DNA of 64,000 nt from GWE2-42-39 sp942493345 (lineage in GTDB: Bacteria > Bacteroidota > Bacteroidia > Bacteroidales > Prolixibacteraceae). The DNA is taken from the NCBI GenBank assembly GCA_942493345.1, contig OW818695.1, forward strand, positions 2,666,001 to 2,730,000. Direction: 5' to 3'. The position numbers and the translations under genes were made by a program. Positions within the stretch are counted from its first letter, which is position 1. Every line of letters begins with the position of its first letter. The notes under the pieces were generated by a model. The model was not told the origin of the DNA. It did no database searches and saw only the letters and a program-made list of their open reading frames with translations. Shown here piece after piece: positions 26,905 through 36,966 of the stretch.

Positions 26905-27781
26905 GGAAAAATTATTTTACCGATATTGTACAGGGAGAATCTGAAAAAAAATGATTTTACATGAGAAAGCGGCTTCACATTTTCATTGAATAGAAACCGG
27001 ATCGATCAACTTTTAGGTGAAGACCTGAACAAGGACGAAAAAGAAGACGACAATCTGGCCAATTCATGGTTTATTGGGGAACGTTGCTAGGGGCCATTCT
27101 TGGAACAACTAAGAGCTCCTGATGGCAAAGCAGCTATCCTGAAGATGAATTTTTGGGACGACTTGTTGGTTTTATAAGACCTTCCGTTTACCTTGAACAC
27201 ACCATCTGGAAAACGAACTGGTATAACGATATCTGGAATTCGGAATACAACATGAAACGCAAGTTCACGATCAATAACCCGGCCTCGAAATATTACGGAC
27301 AGATATACCAGGTTAAACCCGCTGATACTGTTCGAAATCATTTCGTGTATATCCAAAAAACAACACATCCTTACGGTCACCCACAAGGATACGATGCAAA
27401 CGGGTACATTTATATTGATATTTTATGCCATGCGGCTTGCCGAAACGTATCTTTTAAGGGCCGAAGCATATCTGAATAAAGGTGACAAAACCAAGGATGC
27501 CAGCCGACATAAATGTTGTGAGAAACAGGGCAAAAGCTACACCAGTGGCCGAGGCCAACGTAAATTATTGATTATATCCTGGATGAAAGGGTCCGGGAAC
27601 TGGTGGTTGAAGACCCCAGAAGATTAACCCTCGCACGATTGGGATTACTTGACGATAGGGTGAAAAAATATAATCCGGTTTCTGCTCCACAATACAGGAA
27701 TTTCATAACTTATGGCCAATCCCACAAACAGAGATCAATGCAAATTTTGGGGCAGACCTTGAGCAAAACTTAGGATATTAG
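26905..27781 (+). pseudogene. Decayed SusD/RagB-family outer membrane protein gene
   Basis: Fragments in different frames line up with the C-terminal half of SusD proteins: GFIRPSVYLEHTIWKTNWYN and YGQIYQVKPADTVRN (27155 onward), HPQGYDANG, then RLAETYLLRAEAYLNKGDK (27428 onward), YILDERVRELVVED and RRLTLARLG. The end is LWPIPQTEINANFGAD...LEQNLGY and a stop at 27781, the hallmark SusD C-terminus. At least three frameshifts separate them. A possible relic of the start (KIILPILYRENL) lies near 26908 with a large internal deletion after it. The gene is non-functional and unrelated in position to the intact SusCD pair 7 kb further on. Confidence 0.8.
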
Positions 27782-27860
27782 CTATTTTTATAAACGAATA
27801 CATGTTTCCTGCTGACCGGATGAAAGCATTTCCTCCGGTCAGCAGGATTTATAAGTAAAT

Positions 27861-29357
27861 ATGGAAATGAGAAAAAGCAGATTGTCCTTTATCCTGATCG
27901 TACCAGTTTGTTCTACAATGGCTTGTAAAATTCAAGTTCAAAAGGACGTAACCACGCAACAAAAGCCAAACATCCTTTTTATTTGTGTTGACGACCTTCG
28001 TCCCGAACTGGGTTGTTACGGGGCAAATTACATCCAATCTCCGAATATCGACCGTCTGGCCGGCAATGGTGTTGTATTTACCAATCATTTTGCCCAAATT
28101 CCAACGTGTGGCGCTTCGCGGTGCAGCATGCTGACCGGAATGCTTCCCCGGACAAAAGAACACCTTTCCAACGAGGCTATTCATAATCTTATTTCAGGAA
28201 AACCGGAGTCAACCACTCCCGAAACGTTTATCCACCACTTACGCCGCAATGGTTATTACACGGTTGGTATTGGCAAAATCAGCCATTATGTCGACGGACT
28301 TATTTATGACTATACCGATCCGGTAGGAACAAATCGTGAGTTGCCTTACAGTTGGGATGAGCTTGCGTTTAATCCGGGCAAATGGAAAACCGGATGGAAT
28401 GCTTTTTTTGGTTATGCGAATGGAGAGAACCGGCAAAGCATGAACAAGCAGGTAAAGCCTTATGAAAAAGGAGAAGTTGACGACGACGGCTATCCGGACG
28501 GATTGACCGCGGAATTAGCGGTTCAGAAATTAAAAGAACTTAAAGGGAAAAATCAACCCTTCTTCTTGGGAATTGGGTTTTTTAAACCTCATTTACCATT
28601 TAACGCCCCGGCAAAATATTGGGATTTATATGACGAAAAGTCGATTCCACTGACACCATCTCCTGAGTTGCCCGAGAATGTAAGCAGAGCAAGTTTGCAT
28701 GGCAGTGGCGAATTCAACGGATATCAGGCAGGCGACGAAAATGCTTCGCTGGACAAACCCGTTTCGGATGCGTATGCTCGGAAACTCCGGCATGCTTACT
28801 TCGCTGCCGTCAGCTATATTGATGCCCAGATTGGCAAAGTATTGGATGAATTGGACCGTCAGGGGTTGGAACAAAATACAATCGTCGTGGTTTGGGGAGA
28901 TCATGGCTGGCATCTGGGCGATCAACGTGTATGGGGAAAACACACCATCTTCGAAAGAGCATTAAAAAGCGTGCTGATCATGAAAGTGCCGGGAACTGCA
29001 ACTTCAGGTCAACGAATAAAAAGAATTGTCAGTTCGATTGATATTTATCCGACCCTGATGGAATTGTGTGGCGTTGAAATGAATTTCGATACCGACGGGA
29101 AAAGCATGGTTCCCCTATTAAAAAATACCCAGACTACAAACTGGACAGATGCTTCATGGGGGTATTTTAACCAGGGAATTACCCTTCGTACGTCGAAGTA
29201 CCGTTTAACAAAGTACTTCAGAAAAGAACAGCCGGCGATCGAGTTGTACGACCATGAAACAGATCCCTGGGAGAATAAAAATGTAGCAGACCAATACCCT
29301 GCAGTAGTTCAAGAACTCTTGCCGGAATTGGAAAAAGGAAACCGGGGAGTATATTAA
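27861..29357 (+). CDS. Sulfatase (iduronate-2-sulfatase-like) lipoprotein
   Basis: 498 residues. A lipobox-like signal (STMAC, Cys22) suggests membrane attachment. The sulfatase signature CGASRCSMLTG starts at Cys83, which must be converted to formylglycine by a maturase not encoded here. NILFICVDDLRPELGCYG (metal site), GKISHY, KPHLPF and VVWGDHGWHLGD are typical of the iduronate-2-sulfatase branch of family S1. It removes sulfate esters from glycans, here presumably a sulfated polysaccharide taken up by the locus. It lies just after the SusD remnant and before the sigma/anti-sigma pair. Confidence 0.92.
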   Translation: MEMRKSRLSFILIVPVCSTMACKIQVQKDVTTQQKPNILFICVDDLRPELGCYGANYIQSPNIDRLAGNGVVFTNHFAQIPTCGASRCSMLTGMLPRTKEHLSNEAIHNLISGKPESTTPETFIHHLRRNGYYTVGIGKISHYVDGLIYDYTDPVGTNRELPYSWDELAFNPGKWKTGWNAFFGYANGENRQSMNKQVKPYEKGEVDDDGYPDGLTAELAVQKLKELKGKNQPFFLGIGFFKPHLPFNAPAKYWDLYDEKSIPLTPSPELPENVSRASLHGSGEFNGYQAGDENASLDKPVSDAYARKLRHAYFAAVSYIDAQIGKVLDELDRQGLEQNTIVVVWGDHGWHLGDQRVWGKHTIFERALKSVLIMKVPGTATSGQRIKRIVSSIDIYPTLMELCGVEMNFDTDGKSMVPLLKNTQTTNWTDASWGYFNQGITLRTSKYRLTKYFRKEQPAIELYDHETDPWENKNVADQYPAVVQELLPELEKGNRGVY

Positions 29358-29604
29358 TGCTGCGTGTAACAGAAAATTTCTGATGAAGAACAGATTTCAA
29401 CGATGATCCAGACATGGAGCCATTGTGTAACCGAAAAGGCGGGAGTAGTTTTCCCTTGGCTTCGACCCTTGGCAGCACAGAATCGTACTACTACGGAACG
29501 ATATGCATCGGACGGGTGGTGTCTTTTTTTAAAGTAAAAACACTGGGGCATTTCATAAACGGATGATTAGTTTTCAAAAATGACAATAGATTACTTCATC
29601 AAAG
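29358..29604. other. Intergenic stretch without clear gene
   Basis: About 250 bases. Short ORFs on both strands (for example 29399-29566 +, beginning MIQTWSHCVTEKAG) resemble nothing I recognise and could be relics of a decayed gene. The promoter of the next sigma gene lies at its right end. Confidence 0.4.
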
Positions 29605-29612
29605 TATTTTTG
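29605..29612 (+). promoter_or_regulatory. -7 box of the ECF sigma gene
   Basis: TATTTTTG matches TAnnTTTG. A second near-match TATTTTCG follows at 29613. The leader to the ATG at 29647 would be about 27 bases. Confidence 0.5.
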
Positions 29613-29646
29613 TATTTTCGTGCCGTATACTCTCTAACCAGACCAA

Positions 29647-30240
29647 ATGTTAACGCTTGGCAAAGATATTATTACACAAGAACTGCTAACCCGCCTGAAA
29701 AATGGGGATATGTTGGCTTTTGACCAAGTCTATGATCGTTATAGCCATAAACTATTTTCATTCGTTTTTAAAATTTTAAAGGACGAAGCAGAAGCAGACG
29801 ATATTGTTCAGGAAGTTTTTGTGAAAATTTGGGAATCAAGAGAAAAATTAGGCGATTACAAATTATTAAATTCCTATATCTTCACCATTGCATATAATAA
29901 CAGCATTAATCTCATTCGTAAACGGATCAACAATAACAAGTATTTAGAACACTTGAAAAATTCTTCCGTAATTCAAACCAGCCCATCGGCTATCAGTGAA
30001 GTCGAGTTTAATGAGCTGAAAAATCAAGTAGAAAAACTGATTGCAAATTTACCGGACAGACAAAAACAGGTTTACTTTTTACATAGAGAGAAGGGTTTGA
30101 CTTATCCTGAAATAGCTCAGCAATTGGGAATATCGAAAAATACGGTGGAGAACCACATGGTAAAAGCCTTGAAATTTCTTCGTCAGAATATAGACAATTC
30201 ACTATTGGTCAATATATTGTTTGGATATTTGTTCCTTTGA
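29647..30240 (+). CDS. ECF RNA polymerase sigma factor (Bacteroidota SusC/FecI type)
   Basis: 197 residues. Region 2 includes FDQVYDRYSHKLFSFVFKIL and EAEADDIVQEVFVKIWESR. Region 4 has LPDRQKQVYFLHREKGLTYP, then EIAQQLGISKNTVENHM, the standard helix-turn-helix. It belongs to the FecI-like group paired with FecR anti-sigma and STN-domain SusC transducers. All three occur here in order, so glycan binding at SusC would release this sigma to transcribe the SusCD genes. The anti-sigma gene starts 254 bases downstream, an unusually large gap. Confidence 0.92.
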   Translation: MLTLGKDIITQELLTRLKNGDMLAFDQVYDRYSHKLFSFVFKILKDEAEADDIVQEVFVKIWESREKLGDYKLLNSYIFTIAYNNSINLIRKRINNNKYLEHLKNSSVIQTSPSAISEVEFNELKNQVEKLIANLPDRQKQVYFLHREKGLTYPEIAQQLGISKNTVENHMVKALKFLRQNIDNSLLVNILFGYLFL

Positions 30241-30501
30241 CTAGGTCTTTTTTGCTATATTTCCGTACCCGACGATTTTGGTCTGGTTTTCTTTCATCAA
30301 ATGGTAATTGGTTCCTTTTTTAGAATAATTTTTAAAAATGTATTTTTTTTCATTCGGAATAGTGGTGTTGACAACATTAAACGTATCACTATTTGGAACA
30401 ACTTTGATATAGGCTGATTCTGGTAAAAAACGATAGAATGAAATAAAATTTTCATGGTGCCCATATCCTGGTAGTTTTAAGTAAACACATTGGTATGACA
30501 A
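30241..30501 (-). other. Antiparallel ORF between sigma and anti-sigma genes; possible gene relic
   Basis: An 86-codon open frame that begins with TTG at 30501, a weak start, and ends one base from the sigma stop codon. The peptide (ending MKENQTKIVGYGNIAKKT) has a balanced composition, unlike many shadow ORFs, but no recognisable domain. It overlaps the FecR start by 7 bases. It may be a fragment inserted between two genes that are normally adjacent, or it may be noncoding. Confidence 0.3.
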
Positions 30502-31547
30502 AAGATATATTCATCAGGTATTTGCAGGGAAATTGTACCGAGGAGGAATTCGAACAGCTTCTTTCTTGGATCAGAGAAGATGCCTTTTCAAATATTGGTA
30601 ACGGAATCGTCCGTGAAGTATGGGATGAATTTGAACCTGAAGCCGGGACTGAAGAAAAGATAAAATATAATCGTATATTGGATAAAATCCACCACCAGAT
30701 CAACATCAAACAAAATTCCAATCAATTAATAATTCAAAAGGCTCCTGTAAAAAACAAACTAATGTCGATAATAACACGCGCAGCCGCAATTCTGTTGTTG
30801 CCTGTTCTTTTATTATTGCTATATACTAATCTTTCGGATAAGGGCCGTTACGCTGACAATTTATGTGATTTAGAGGTGGAGGCTCCCGCCAGTTCCCGGA
30901 TGCACATTCAACTTGGCGATGGTACAAAGGTGTGGTTAAATCATGGCAGCAAGTTGAAATATCCCTATCGTTTCGAAGGAAAAAACCGAAAAGTGTTTTT
31001 AACAGGCGAAGCCTATTTTGTAGTAGCCCATAACAAGCAAGTTCCTTTTATTGTTGGAACTGATTATATGGATGTAAAAGCCACCGGGACAACCTTTAAT
31101 GTCAGTGCCTATCCGGGCGACAAACTTATAGAAACCACGCTTGTAGAGGGAAAGGTTATTTTGTACGATAATAAAAGGAACCAGAAAATAAAAGCCTTGT
31201 CGCCAAACGAATGTTTAAAGTTCGATACACAAAAAAATGTGTATGCTCTTGAATCGGGAAATACCGGGAAATATGTGGCATGGAAAGATGGAATGTTGGT
31301 GTTTAAAAATGATTCAATTGCAGATATTGCCAAAAAACTTGCCCGGTGGTATAATGTTGATGTTGAGATTACAAATCAAGAGGTAGAAAGATACACCTGC
31401 ACCGCGACTTTTTCCGACGAGACTTTACCCCAGGTACTTGAGCTGATGAATCTCCCGACCCCGGTAAATTATTCCATAGCCCCAAGAGAAAAATTGCCAG
31501 ATGGCAGCTTCTACAAACAAAAAATACAAATCGGAATAAAAAAATAA
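30495..31547 (+). CDS. FecR-family anti-sigma factor
   Basis: 350 residues. The N-terminal cytoplasmic domain (1-85, IRYLQGNCTEEEFEQLLSW) holds the sigma factor; one membrane segment follows at about 93-113. The periplasmic FecR domain (about 130-240) includes GDGTKVWLNHGSKLKYPYRF and GEAYFVVAH. The C-terminal DUF4974 domain is at about 275-340 (LARWYNVDVEITNQEV). It transmits the state of the SusC plug/STN domain to the ECF sigma at 29647. It is followed by the SusC gene after 169 bases. Confidence 0.93.
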   Translation: MTKDIFIRYLQGNCTEEEFEQLLSWIREDAFSNIGNGIVREVWDEFEPEAGTEEKIKYNRILDKIHHQINIKQNSNQLIIQKAPVKNKLMSIITRAAAILLLPVLLLLLYTNLSDKGRYADNLCDLEVEAPASSRMHIQLGDGTKVWLNHGSKLKYPYRFEGKNRKVFLTGEAYFVVAHNKQVPFIVGTDYMDVKATGTTFNVSAYPGDKLIETTLVEGKVILYDNKRNQKIKALSPNECLKFDTQKNVYALESGNTGKYVAWKDGMLVFKNDSIADIAKKLARWYNVDVEITNQEVERYTCTATFSDETLPQVLELMNLPTPVNYSIAPREKLPDGSFYKQKIQIGIKK

Positions 31548-31716
31548 CAAATAAAATACGACTCAATTTTAAACCTAAAAAGAAATGCCAATGGAATAAA
31601 TATCGAAGATGCGATTAACAAAAAGCAGGAAAATGGTCGCACATTTTCCTGCATGAGATTCAAAAAAACGTCAAAATACATTTTGACCATTTTTAAACCA
31701 TTATCAAAACAAAAGT

Positions 31717-34700
31717 ATGAAAAAAAAAGTATGGGATCATGCACCTGAAACTACATTTTCAGGTGCAGTAAAAATCTTATTAAAAATGAAACTAACGCTT
31801 TGTATAATTCTGTTTTCGTTTTTGGGGGCTATTGCTTCAGAGTCTTATTCCCAAGTGGCCAAAATTTCTTTGGATTTGCGAAATGCAAAAGTCAGAGATG
31901 TGTTGGATGTAATTGAGAATCAGAGTGAATTTTATTTTCTCTATTCTGAGAAATTAATTGATGTCGACAGGAAAGTTGATGTTGAGCTAAAGGAAAGTAC
32001 AATTGAGAAAATACTCAGCAAGATTTTTGAGGATACCAATGTAAATTATATCGTAAAAGGAAGGCAAATCATACTGACTACTTCCGAAACAAATTGGGCA
32101 TCCTCAGTTAGTCAACAGCCAAAATCTGTTTCCGGGAAAGTTACCGATTCATCAGGGCAGCCTCTCCCCGGGGTCACGGTTGTTGTGAAAGGTACAAACC
32201 AAGGTACAATTACTAGCGCTAATGGAACTTATTCTATTCAGAATCTATCTCCCAGCGCTACTCTGGTCTTTTCATTTATTGGAATGAAATCGCAGGAAGT
32301 AAAAGTGGAAAACAAAACAGCATTGGATGTACAAATGCAGGAAGATGCAATTGGCTTGGAAGAGGTTGTTGCCATTGGATATGGTGTGCAGAAAAAAGTA
32401 AACTTAAGCGGTAGTGTAACCGTTGTTAAAGTAGGCGAATTGGAATCAATTTCAACGCCTTCCATTGTGCAAAGCATCATGGGCCGATCCCCTGGAGTTT
32501 TTATCAAAAATAAAAAAGGGCAACCTGGAGAAGATGGCGTTGATTTCAATATCCGTGGTTTTGGGACGCCACTGATTATTGTTGACGGATCACCCGTAAA
32601 CAGCTCTTATTTTCAACAGTTAAACCCGCAGGATATCGAAAGTTTTAATGTTTTAAAAGATGCTTCGGCGGCGGCAGTTTACGGAGCCAGGGCTGGTAAC
32701 GGTGTTATTTTGGTTACAACCAAAAGGGGAACCGTATCAGCTCCTGAGTTTTCGTATGATGGAAATTTTGGTTGGCAGTTTTTTACTAAATATCCGCGTC
32801 TTGTAGATTCAGGACAATATACGGCTATGCATAATTTGGGCAGGGTATATTTTGAAGGGCTTGCTCCTATGTATACCGATGAAGAAGTACAGAAATACAG
32901 AGATGGTACCGATCCGAATTATTCCAGCACCGATTGGTGGGATTTTGTGGTACGTGATTTTGCCCCACAACAACAACATGGTGTAACTGTAAGGGGAGGT
33001 ACCGAAACAGTGAAGTACTTTGCTTCAATCGGATATTTTGATCAGAAAGGGATGCATGTTTCCGATGATACAGATAACAAGCGTTTATCATTAAGATCAA
33101 ACATTGATGTGAAGCTGACCAAAAAGATCAATATAGGGGTTGATATCTCTTTAACAAACCAGAAATATATAGGATCCAGTATGCAGTTCGAACGCCCGGC
33201 TGCTGGCGGGAGTCAGATTATGGGAAGACTTTTAGCCATGCCTCCTTTTGCTACTTATAAAGAACTTCCTGATCCTTCTTATATTCCCGCAATATTAAAT
33301 GGGTCACAAGGAAATCCCTACGATCTTGGTTTTATTGACAACGTTGGATTTAAGAAGTTCGATAAATTATACGGTTTTGCCAAATTGAATTTTGAATATA
33401 AGTTGCCTTATAATATTGTTTTTAAGGCTGTTTTTGATATGAACAGAACGTATAATCGGGAAAGGCTAAGAGTGCTTCAAATGAATCAGTATGATTACGA
33501 TGAAGCAAACAACAAATATATTTTACGACGCACTGATAATACATTCAATTCTCTGGAGGAAACGAACAGTATATTGAATAATTTCAATCAACAGTATTTT
33601 CTGACCTGGGACAAAAGTTTTGGTAAACATCAGGTAGGGACAACATTTGTTTACGAATCATTAAGAGATGATTTTGATTATCTGCAGGCTTATCGCCGCG
33701 ATTTTCAATTTCCGATCGATTATTTATTTGCAGGACCGGATGCCAATAAAAGCAATGACGGTTATGCAACTGAAGGAGGTAGAAAAGCGTTCATCGGGAG
33801 GATCAATTATAATTACATGGGTAAGTATATTTTGGAAACCAGTGCCCGGTATGACGGTTCCCCAAAATTCCCATCAGCCACCCGTTGGGGCTTTTTCCCA
33901 TCAGGATCAATTGCGTGGCGTATTTCAGAAGAACCATTTATTAAGGATAATCTCCCGGTTATATCAAATATGAAAATTCGTGCTTCACACGGACGGTTAG
34001 GATACGATGCAGCCGGGCAATTTCAATACCTGGCAACCTTCAGTATAAAATCGCAATACATTTATGATTCAACGTTACAACCAGGTATAAGAGCAGATGC
34101 ATTACCGAATACAAGTATCACCTGGGAAAAAATGTCTACTTCCAACATCGGCATTGACTTTAATCTTTGGGATGGCCGCTTATTGGAAGGTTCACTTGAA
34201 TATTTTTACCGGAAACGTTCTGATGTTCTGGGGACACGCATTGCTGCCATCCCGGAAGTTGTCGGGGCAAGCCTTCCGAAAGAGAATATCGAGGAATATG
34301 ACGACAGAGGCTGGGAGTTGACTCTTCGCCATAGTCGTAAGTTAAATGATTTTGATTACAGTATAGGATTAAATGTTTCTACCACCAGGAGCAAGACCGT
34401 GTATACTGATCAGGCTGAGTTTGCCAGTATGGAAGCATACCGCCGTGGAAACAAAGTTGGAGAATGGACTGATCGCGTTTGGGCTTATCCAACCGATGGG
34501 CTTTTTCAATCACAGGAAGAAATAGACAATTGGGCTGATATTGATGGATTGGGTAACCGGACCATTGCCCCCGGCGATATCAAGTATGTTGACTATAATA
34601 ACGACGGGCGTATAACAGAGGAGGACAAGATCTTGGCAGGAAGGGGAACAATGCCCAAACTGATTTTTGGATCGGATATTTCAGTTTCGTGGAAAGGGTT

Positions 34701-35187
34701 TAATATTATGATGTTATGGCAAGGAGCCGGTTTGTATAATTATAACCTGGCAGGCGGCGACCGCCGGTTTATGATGCCGTTTTATGGCACCCCGACTACG
34801 TATGAATATGAAAATATGTATACCCCTGAAAATCCATGGATACCCACCAATACCACCAATGCCAAATGGCCCAGGTATGGAACAGACCCAGCCAACAGGA
34901 ATCATTCCAATTTCAGGCGCGATGCTGACTTCTGGCTGACCGACGGTAGCTATATAAGATTGAAAAATATAGAAATTGGATATACCCTTCCCAACTCTAT
35001 TACTAAACGGTGGGGCATAGAAAATCTTAAAATCTTTGTTGGTGGGTACAATGTGTTGACCTTCACAAAAGACAATTATGATTTTGTAGATCCTGAAATA
35101 GATACCAACCCGGCATACGGATTTGGTGATTATTATCCGGTAACGGGTACATACAATGTGGGAGTACAATTAAATTTTGCAAAATAA
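31717..35187 (+). CDS. SusC/RagA family TonB-linked outer membrane transporter (with STN domain)
   Basis: 1156 residues. Hydrophobic signal around 23-40. The STN signalling domain is at about 50-125 (LRNAKVRDVLDVIENQSEFY), and a carboxypeptidase-regulatory-like beta-sandwich at about 139-215 (SGKVTDSSGQPLPGVTVVVK). The plug begins near 225 (GLEEVVAIGYGVQKK...), and a 22-strand barrel runs to the C-terminal GVQLNFAK. It imports oligosaccharides through the outer membrane using TonB energy. The STN domain marks it as the transducer for the FecR protein upstream. It forms a pair with SusD, whose ATG is 3 bases downstream. All sections look intact. Confidence 0.96.
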   Translation: MKKKVWDHAPETTFSGAVKILLKMKLTLCIILFSFLGAIASESYSQVAKISLDLRNAKVRDVLDVIENQSEFYFLYSEKLIDVDRKVDVELKESTIEKILSKIFEDTNVNYIVKGRQIILTTSETNWASSVSQQPKSVSGKVTDSSGQPLPGVTVVVKGTNQGTITSANGTYSIQNLSPSATLVFSFIGMKSQEVKVENKTALDVQMQEDAIGLEEVVAIGYGVQKKVNLSGSVTVVKVGELESISTPSIVQSIMGRSPGVFIKNKKGQPGEDGVDFNIRGFGTPLIIVDGSPVNSSYFQQLNPQDIESFNVLKDASAAAVYGARAGNGVILVTTKRGTVSAPEFSYDGNFGWQFFTKYPRLVDSGQYTAMHNLGRVYFEGLAPMYTDEEVQKYRDGTDPNYSSTDWWDFVVRDFAPQQQHGVTVRGGTETVKYFASIGYFDQKGMHVSDDTDNKRLSLRSNIDVKLTKKINIGVDISLTNQKYIGSSMQFERPAAGGSQIMGRLLAMPPFATYKELPDPSYIPAILNGSQGNPYDLGFIDNVGFKKFDKLYGFAKLNFEYKLPYNIVFKAVFDMNRTYNRERLRVLQMNQYDYDEANNKYILRRTDNTFNSLEETNSILNNFNQQYFLTWDKSFGKHQVGTTFVYESLRDDFDYLQAYRRDFQFPIDYLFAGPDANKSNDGYATEGGRKAFIGRINYNYMGKYILETSARYDGSPKFPSATRWGFFPSGSIAWRISEEPFIKDNLPVISNMKIRASHGRLGYDAAGQFQYLATFSIKSQYIYDSTLQPGIRADALPNTSITWEKMSTSNIGIDFNLWDGRLLEGSLEYFYRKRSDVLGTRIAAIPEVVGASLPKENIEEYDDRGWELTLRHSRKLNDFDYSIGLNVSTTRSKTVYTDQAEFASMEAYRRGNKVGEWTDRVWAYPTDGLFQSQEEIDNWADIDGLGNRTIAPGDIKYVDYNNDGRITEEDKILAGRGTMPKLIFGSDISVSWKGFNIMMLWQGAGLYNYNLAGGDRRFMMPFYGTPTTYEYENMYTPENPWIPTNTTNAKWPRYGTDPANRNHSNFRRDADFWLTDGSYIRLKNIEIGYTLPNSITKRWGIENLKIFVGGYNVLTFTKDNYDFVDPEIDTNPAYGFGDYYPVTGTYNVGVQLNFAK

Positions 35188-35190
35188 TAA

Positions 35191-36945
35191 ATGAGACGAA
35201 TCATGAAAAGGATAATATTAATCATAGTTTCATCCATATTTATCATCACAGCTTGCACCGAGGATAATATATTTGATCGGAAGCCACTGGACAAAATTTC
35301 AGAAGCTGATGTCTGGAATGACGTAACCATGCTTCGTGCTTACCTTAGCGATGTTTACTCAAAAATGCCCTTTAGTAACAGATTTGATGAACGTATCAAT
35401 CTGGATTGTAAGACGGATATCGCTACAATAAACAGTGGAAATATCGATGATATTACCACGGGGAACATTACCCGAAGCAATGAACCAAGTTTGCTGAAGT
35501 TCTGGAATTATTTTCTGATGAGGGATGTTAATATGTTTATTAAAAACATAGCAACATCAACGGTCTCCGAGGCTCAAAAAAGCCAGATGGAAGGAGAGGC
35601 CAGAGTTCTGAGGGCAATGCTTTATTATGAAATGCAAAAAAGATATGGGGGTGTTCCCTTAGTAGATGTACCAATCGATCCTTTTGGCGAGATAGATGAG
35701 AAATATACCAAACGAAGCACTGAAGAGGCCATTGCCGATTTTATCGACGCCGATTTGTCCAAAGCCATTCCTTTGTTGTCTGAAAATGCCCAACCTACAG
35801 GGATGATCAATAAATGGACCGCCTATGCTGTTAAAGCGAGGGCTGCTTTATGGTCAGCTTCGATTGCCAAGTTTGGAAAGGTTCAACTCAATGGTTTGGT
35901 CGGGATTCCTTCAACCCGGGCCAATGATTTTTATACCAAAGCTACGGAGGCCGCTAACGCAATTATTATATCGGGTAAATATGCACTTTATAACAAGGAA
36001 ACCAACAAGTCTGAAAATTACCGTAAACTGTTTGGTTCATATAACAACAGTGAAGTCATCTTAGCCAGGATATACGATGGGGTAAATATCACCTTCCTGT
36101 GGAATCAAAGTCATCTTCCGGTAAGCTATCCGGCACAATATTATGCCCATGAGACTCCTCTTTACGATTACATTTTATCATGTGAGAATATTGATGGTTC
36201 AACGGATCAACCTTTGCTTGGGTTTGATCATTTGTATAACGACGGATTTCAGGCTTTTGAGAAAAAAGACCCGAGAATCAAAGGAGTGTTGTTCTTCCCA
36301 TTGGAAACCTTTGAAGGGGTAAAAGTAAATTCATATGAAGGGATTGACCCAAGCCCGTCTCCTGATCCCAGTAAGATTTTAAGTAATTGGGGGCAAAATT
36401 ATATGGGTATGCCACAGGTAGGTTTAGATTCCAGGCTCAGCACCTATGTTGACCGTAGCTCAAAAACTGGGTTTTATGTCAAGAAATTTATTTTTGATTC
36501 AGGTAACCGTATGAATAAAAACCCTTGGATTGAGTACCGTTTGGGTGAGATTTACTTAATAAGGGCTGAAGCTGAATTTGAACTCGGACATGCACAGGCA
36601 GCAGCGGATGCTTTGAATAAAACCCGCGAACGAGCCGGAATGAGTTTGGTTACAGCCAGTACCATCACAAGGAACCGGATCCGAACCGAAAGAATGTCTG
36701 AGTTGGCTTGGGAACAACACCGTTGGTGGGATCTGAGAAGGTGGCGTACTGCGGAGGAAGTGTTGAACCAAAAAACGTTCAATGGGTTGAAGGTTATTTA
36801 TCACTATGCAAGTGGAAAATTGTATTTCCTTCCTATCAATGGAGAACCTTTTTCCAGAACGTTCAGGGAGGAACACTACTATAATCCGATAACGAATAGT
36901 AGGATAAATAATAACCCCGATTTGGTTGAAAATCCTGGATACTAA
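35191..36945 (+). CDS. SusD/RagB family surface glycan-binding lipoprotein
   Basis: 584 residues (580 from the second ATG at 35203). The lipobox is IFIITAC. SusD features follow: TPR-like helices, MLYYEMQKRYGGVPLVDVP, RAEAEFELGHAQAAADALNK, WEQHRWWDLRRWR, and the C-terminal YYNPITNSRINNNPD...ENPGY. It caps the SusC barrel and captures glycan at the cell surface. It is co-transcribed with SusC (3-base gap) and the DUF3823 protein (21 bases). Confidence 0.95.
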   Translation: MRRIMKRIILIIVSSIFIITACTEDNIFDRKPLDKISEADVWNDVTMLRAYLSDVYSKMPFSNRFDERINLDCKTDIATINSGNIDDITTGNITRSNEPSLLKFWNYFLMRDVNMFIKNIATSTVSEAQKSQMEGEARVLRAMLYYEMQKRYGGVPLVDVPIDPFGEIDEKYTKRSTEEAIADFIDADLSKAIPLLSENAQPTGMINKWTAYAVKARAALWSASIAKFGKVQLNGLVGIPSTRANDFYTKATEAANAIIISGKYALYNKETNKSENYRKLFGSYNNSEVILARIYDGVNITFLWNQSHLPVSYPAQYYAHETPLYDYILSCENIDGSTDQPLLGFDHLYNDGFQAFEKKDPRIKGVLFFPLETFEGVKVNSYEGIDPSPSPDPSKILSNWGQNYMGMPQVGLDSRLSTYVDRSSKTGFYVKKFIFDSGNRMNKNPWIEYRLGEIYLIRAEAEFELGHAQAAADALNKTRERAGMSLVTASTITRNRIRTERMSELAWEQHRWWDLRRWRTAEEVLNQKTFNGLKVIYHYASGKLYFLPINGEPFSRTFREEHYYNPITNSRINNNPDLVENPGY

Positions 36946-36966
36946 CTGTTTAAAATGTAAGTAATT

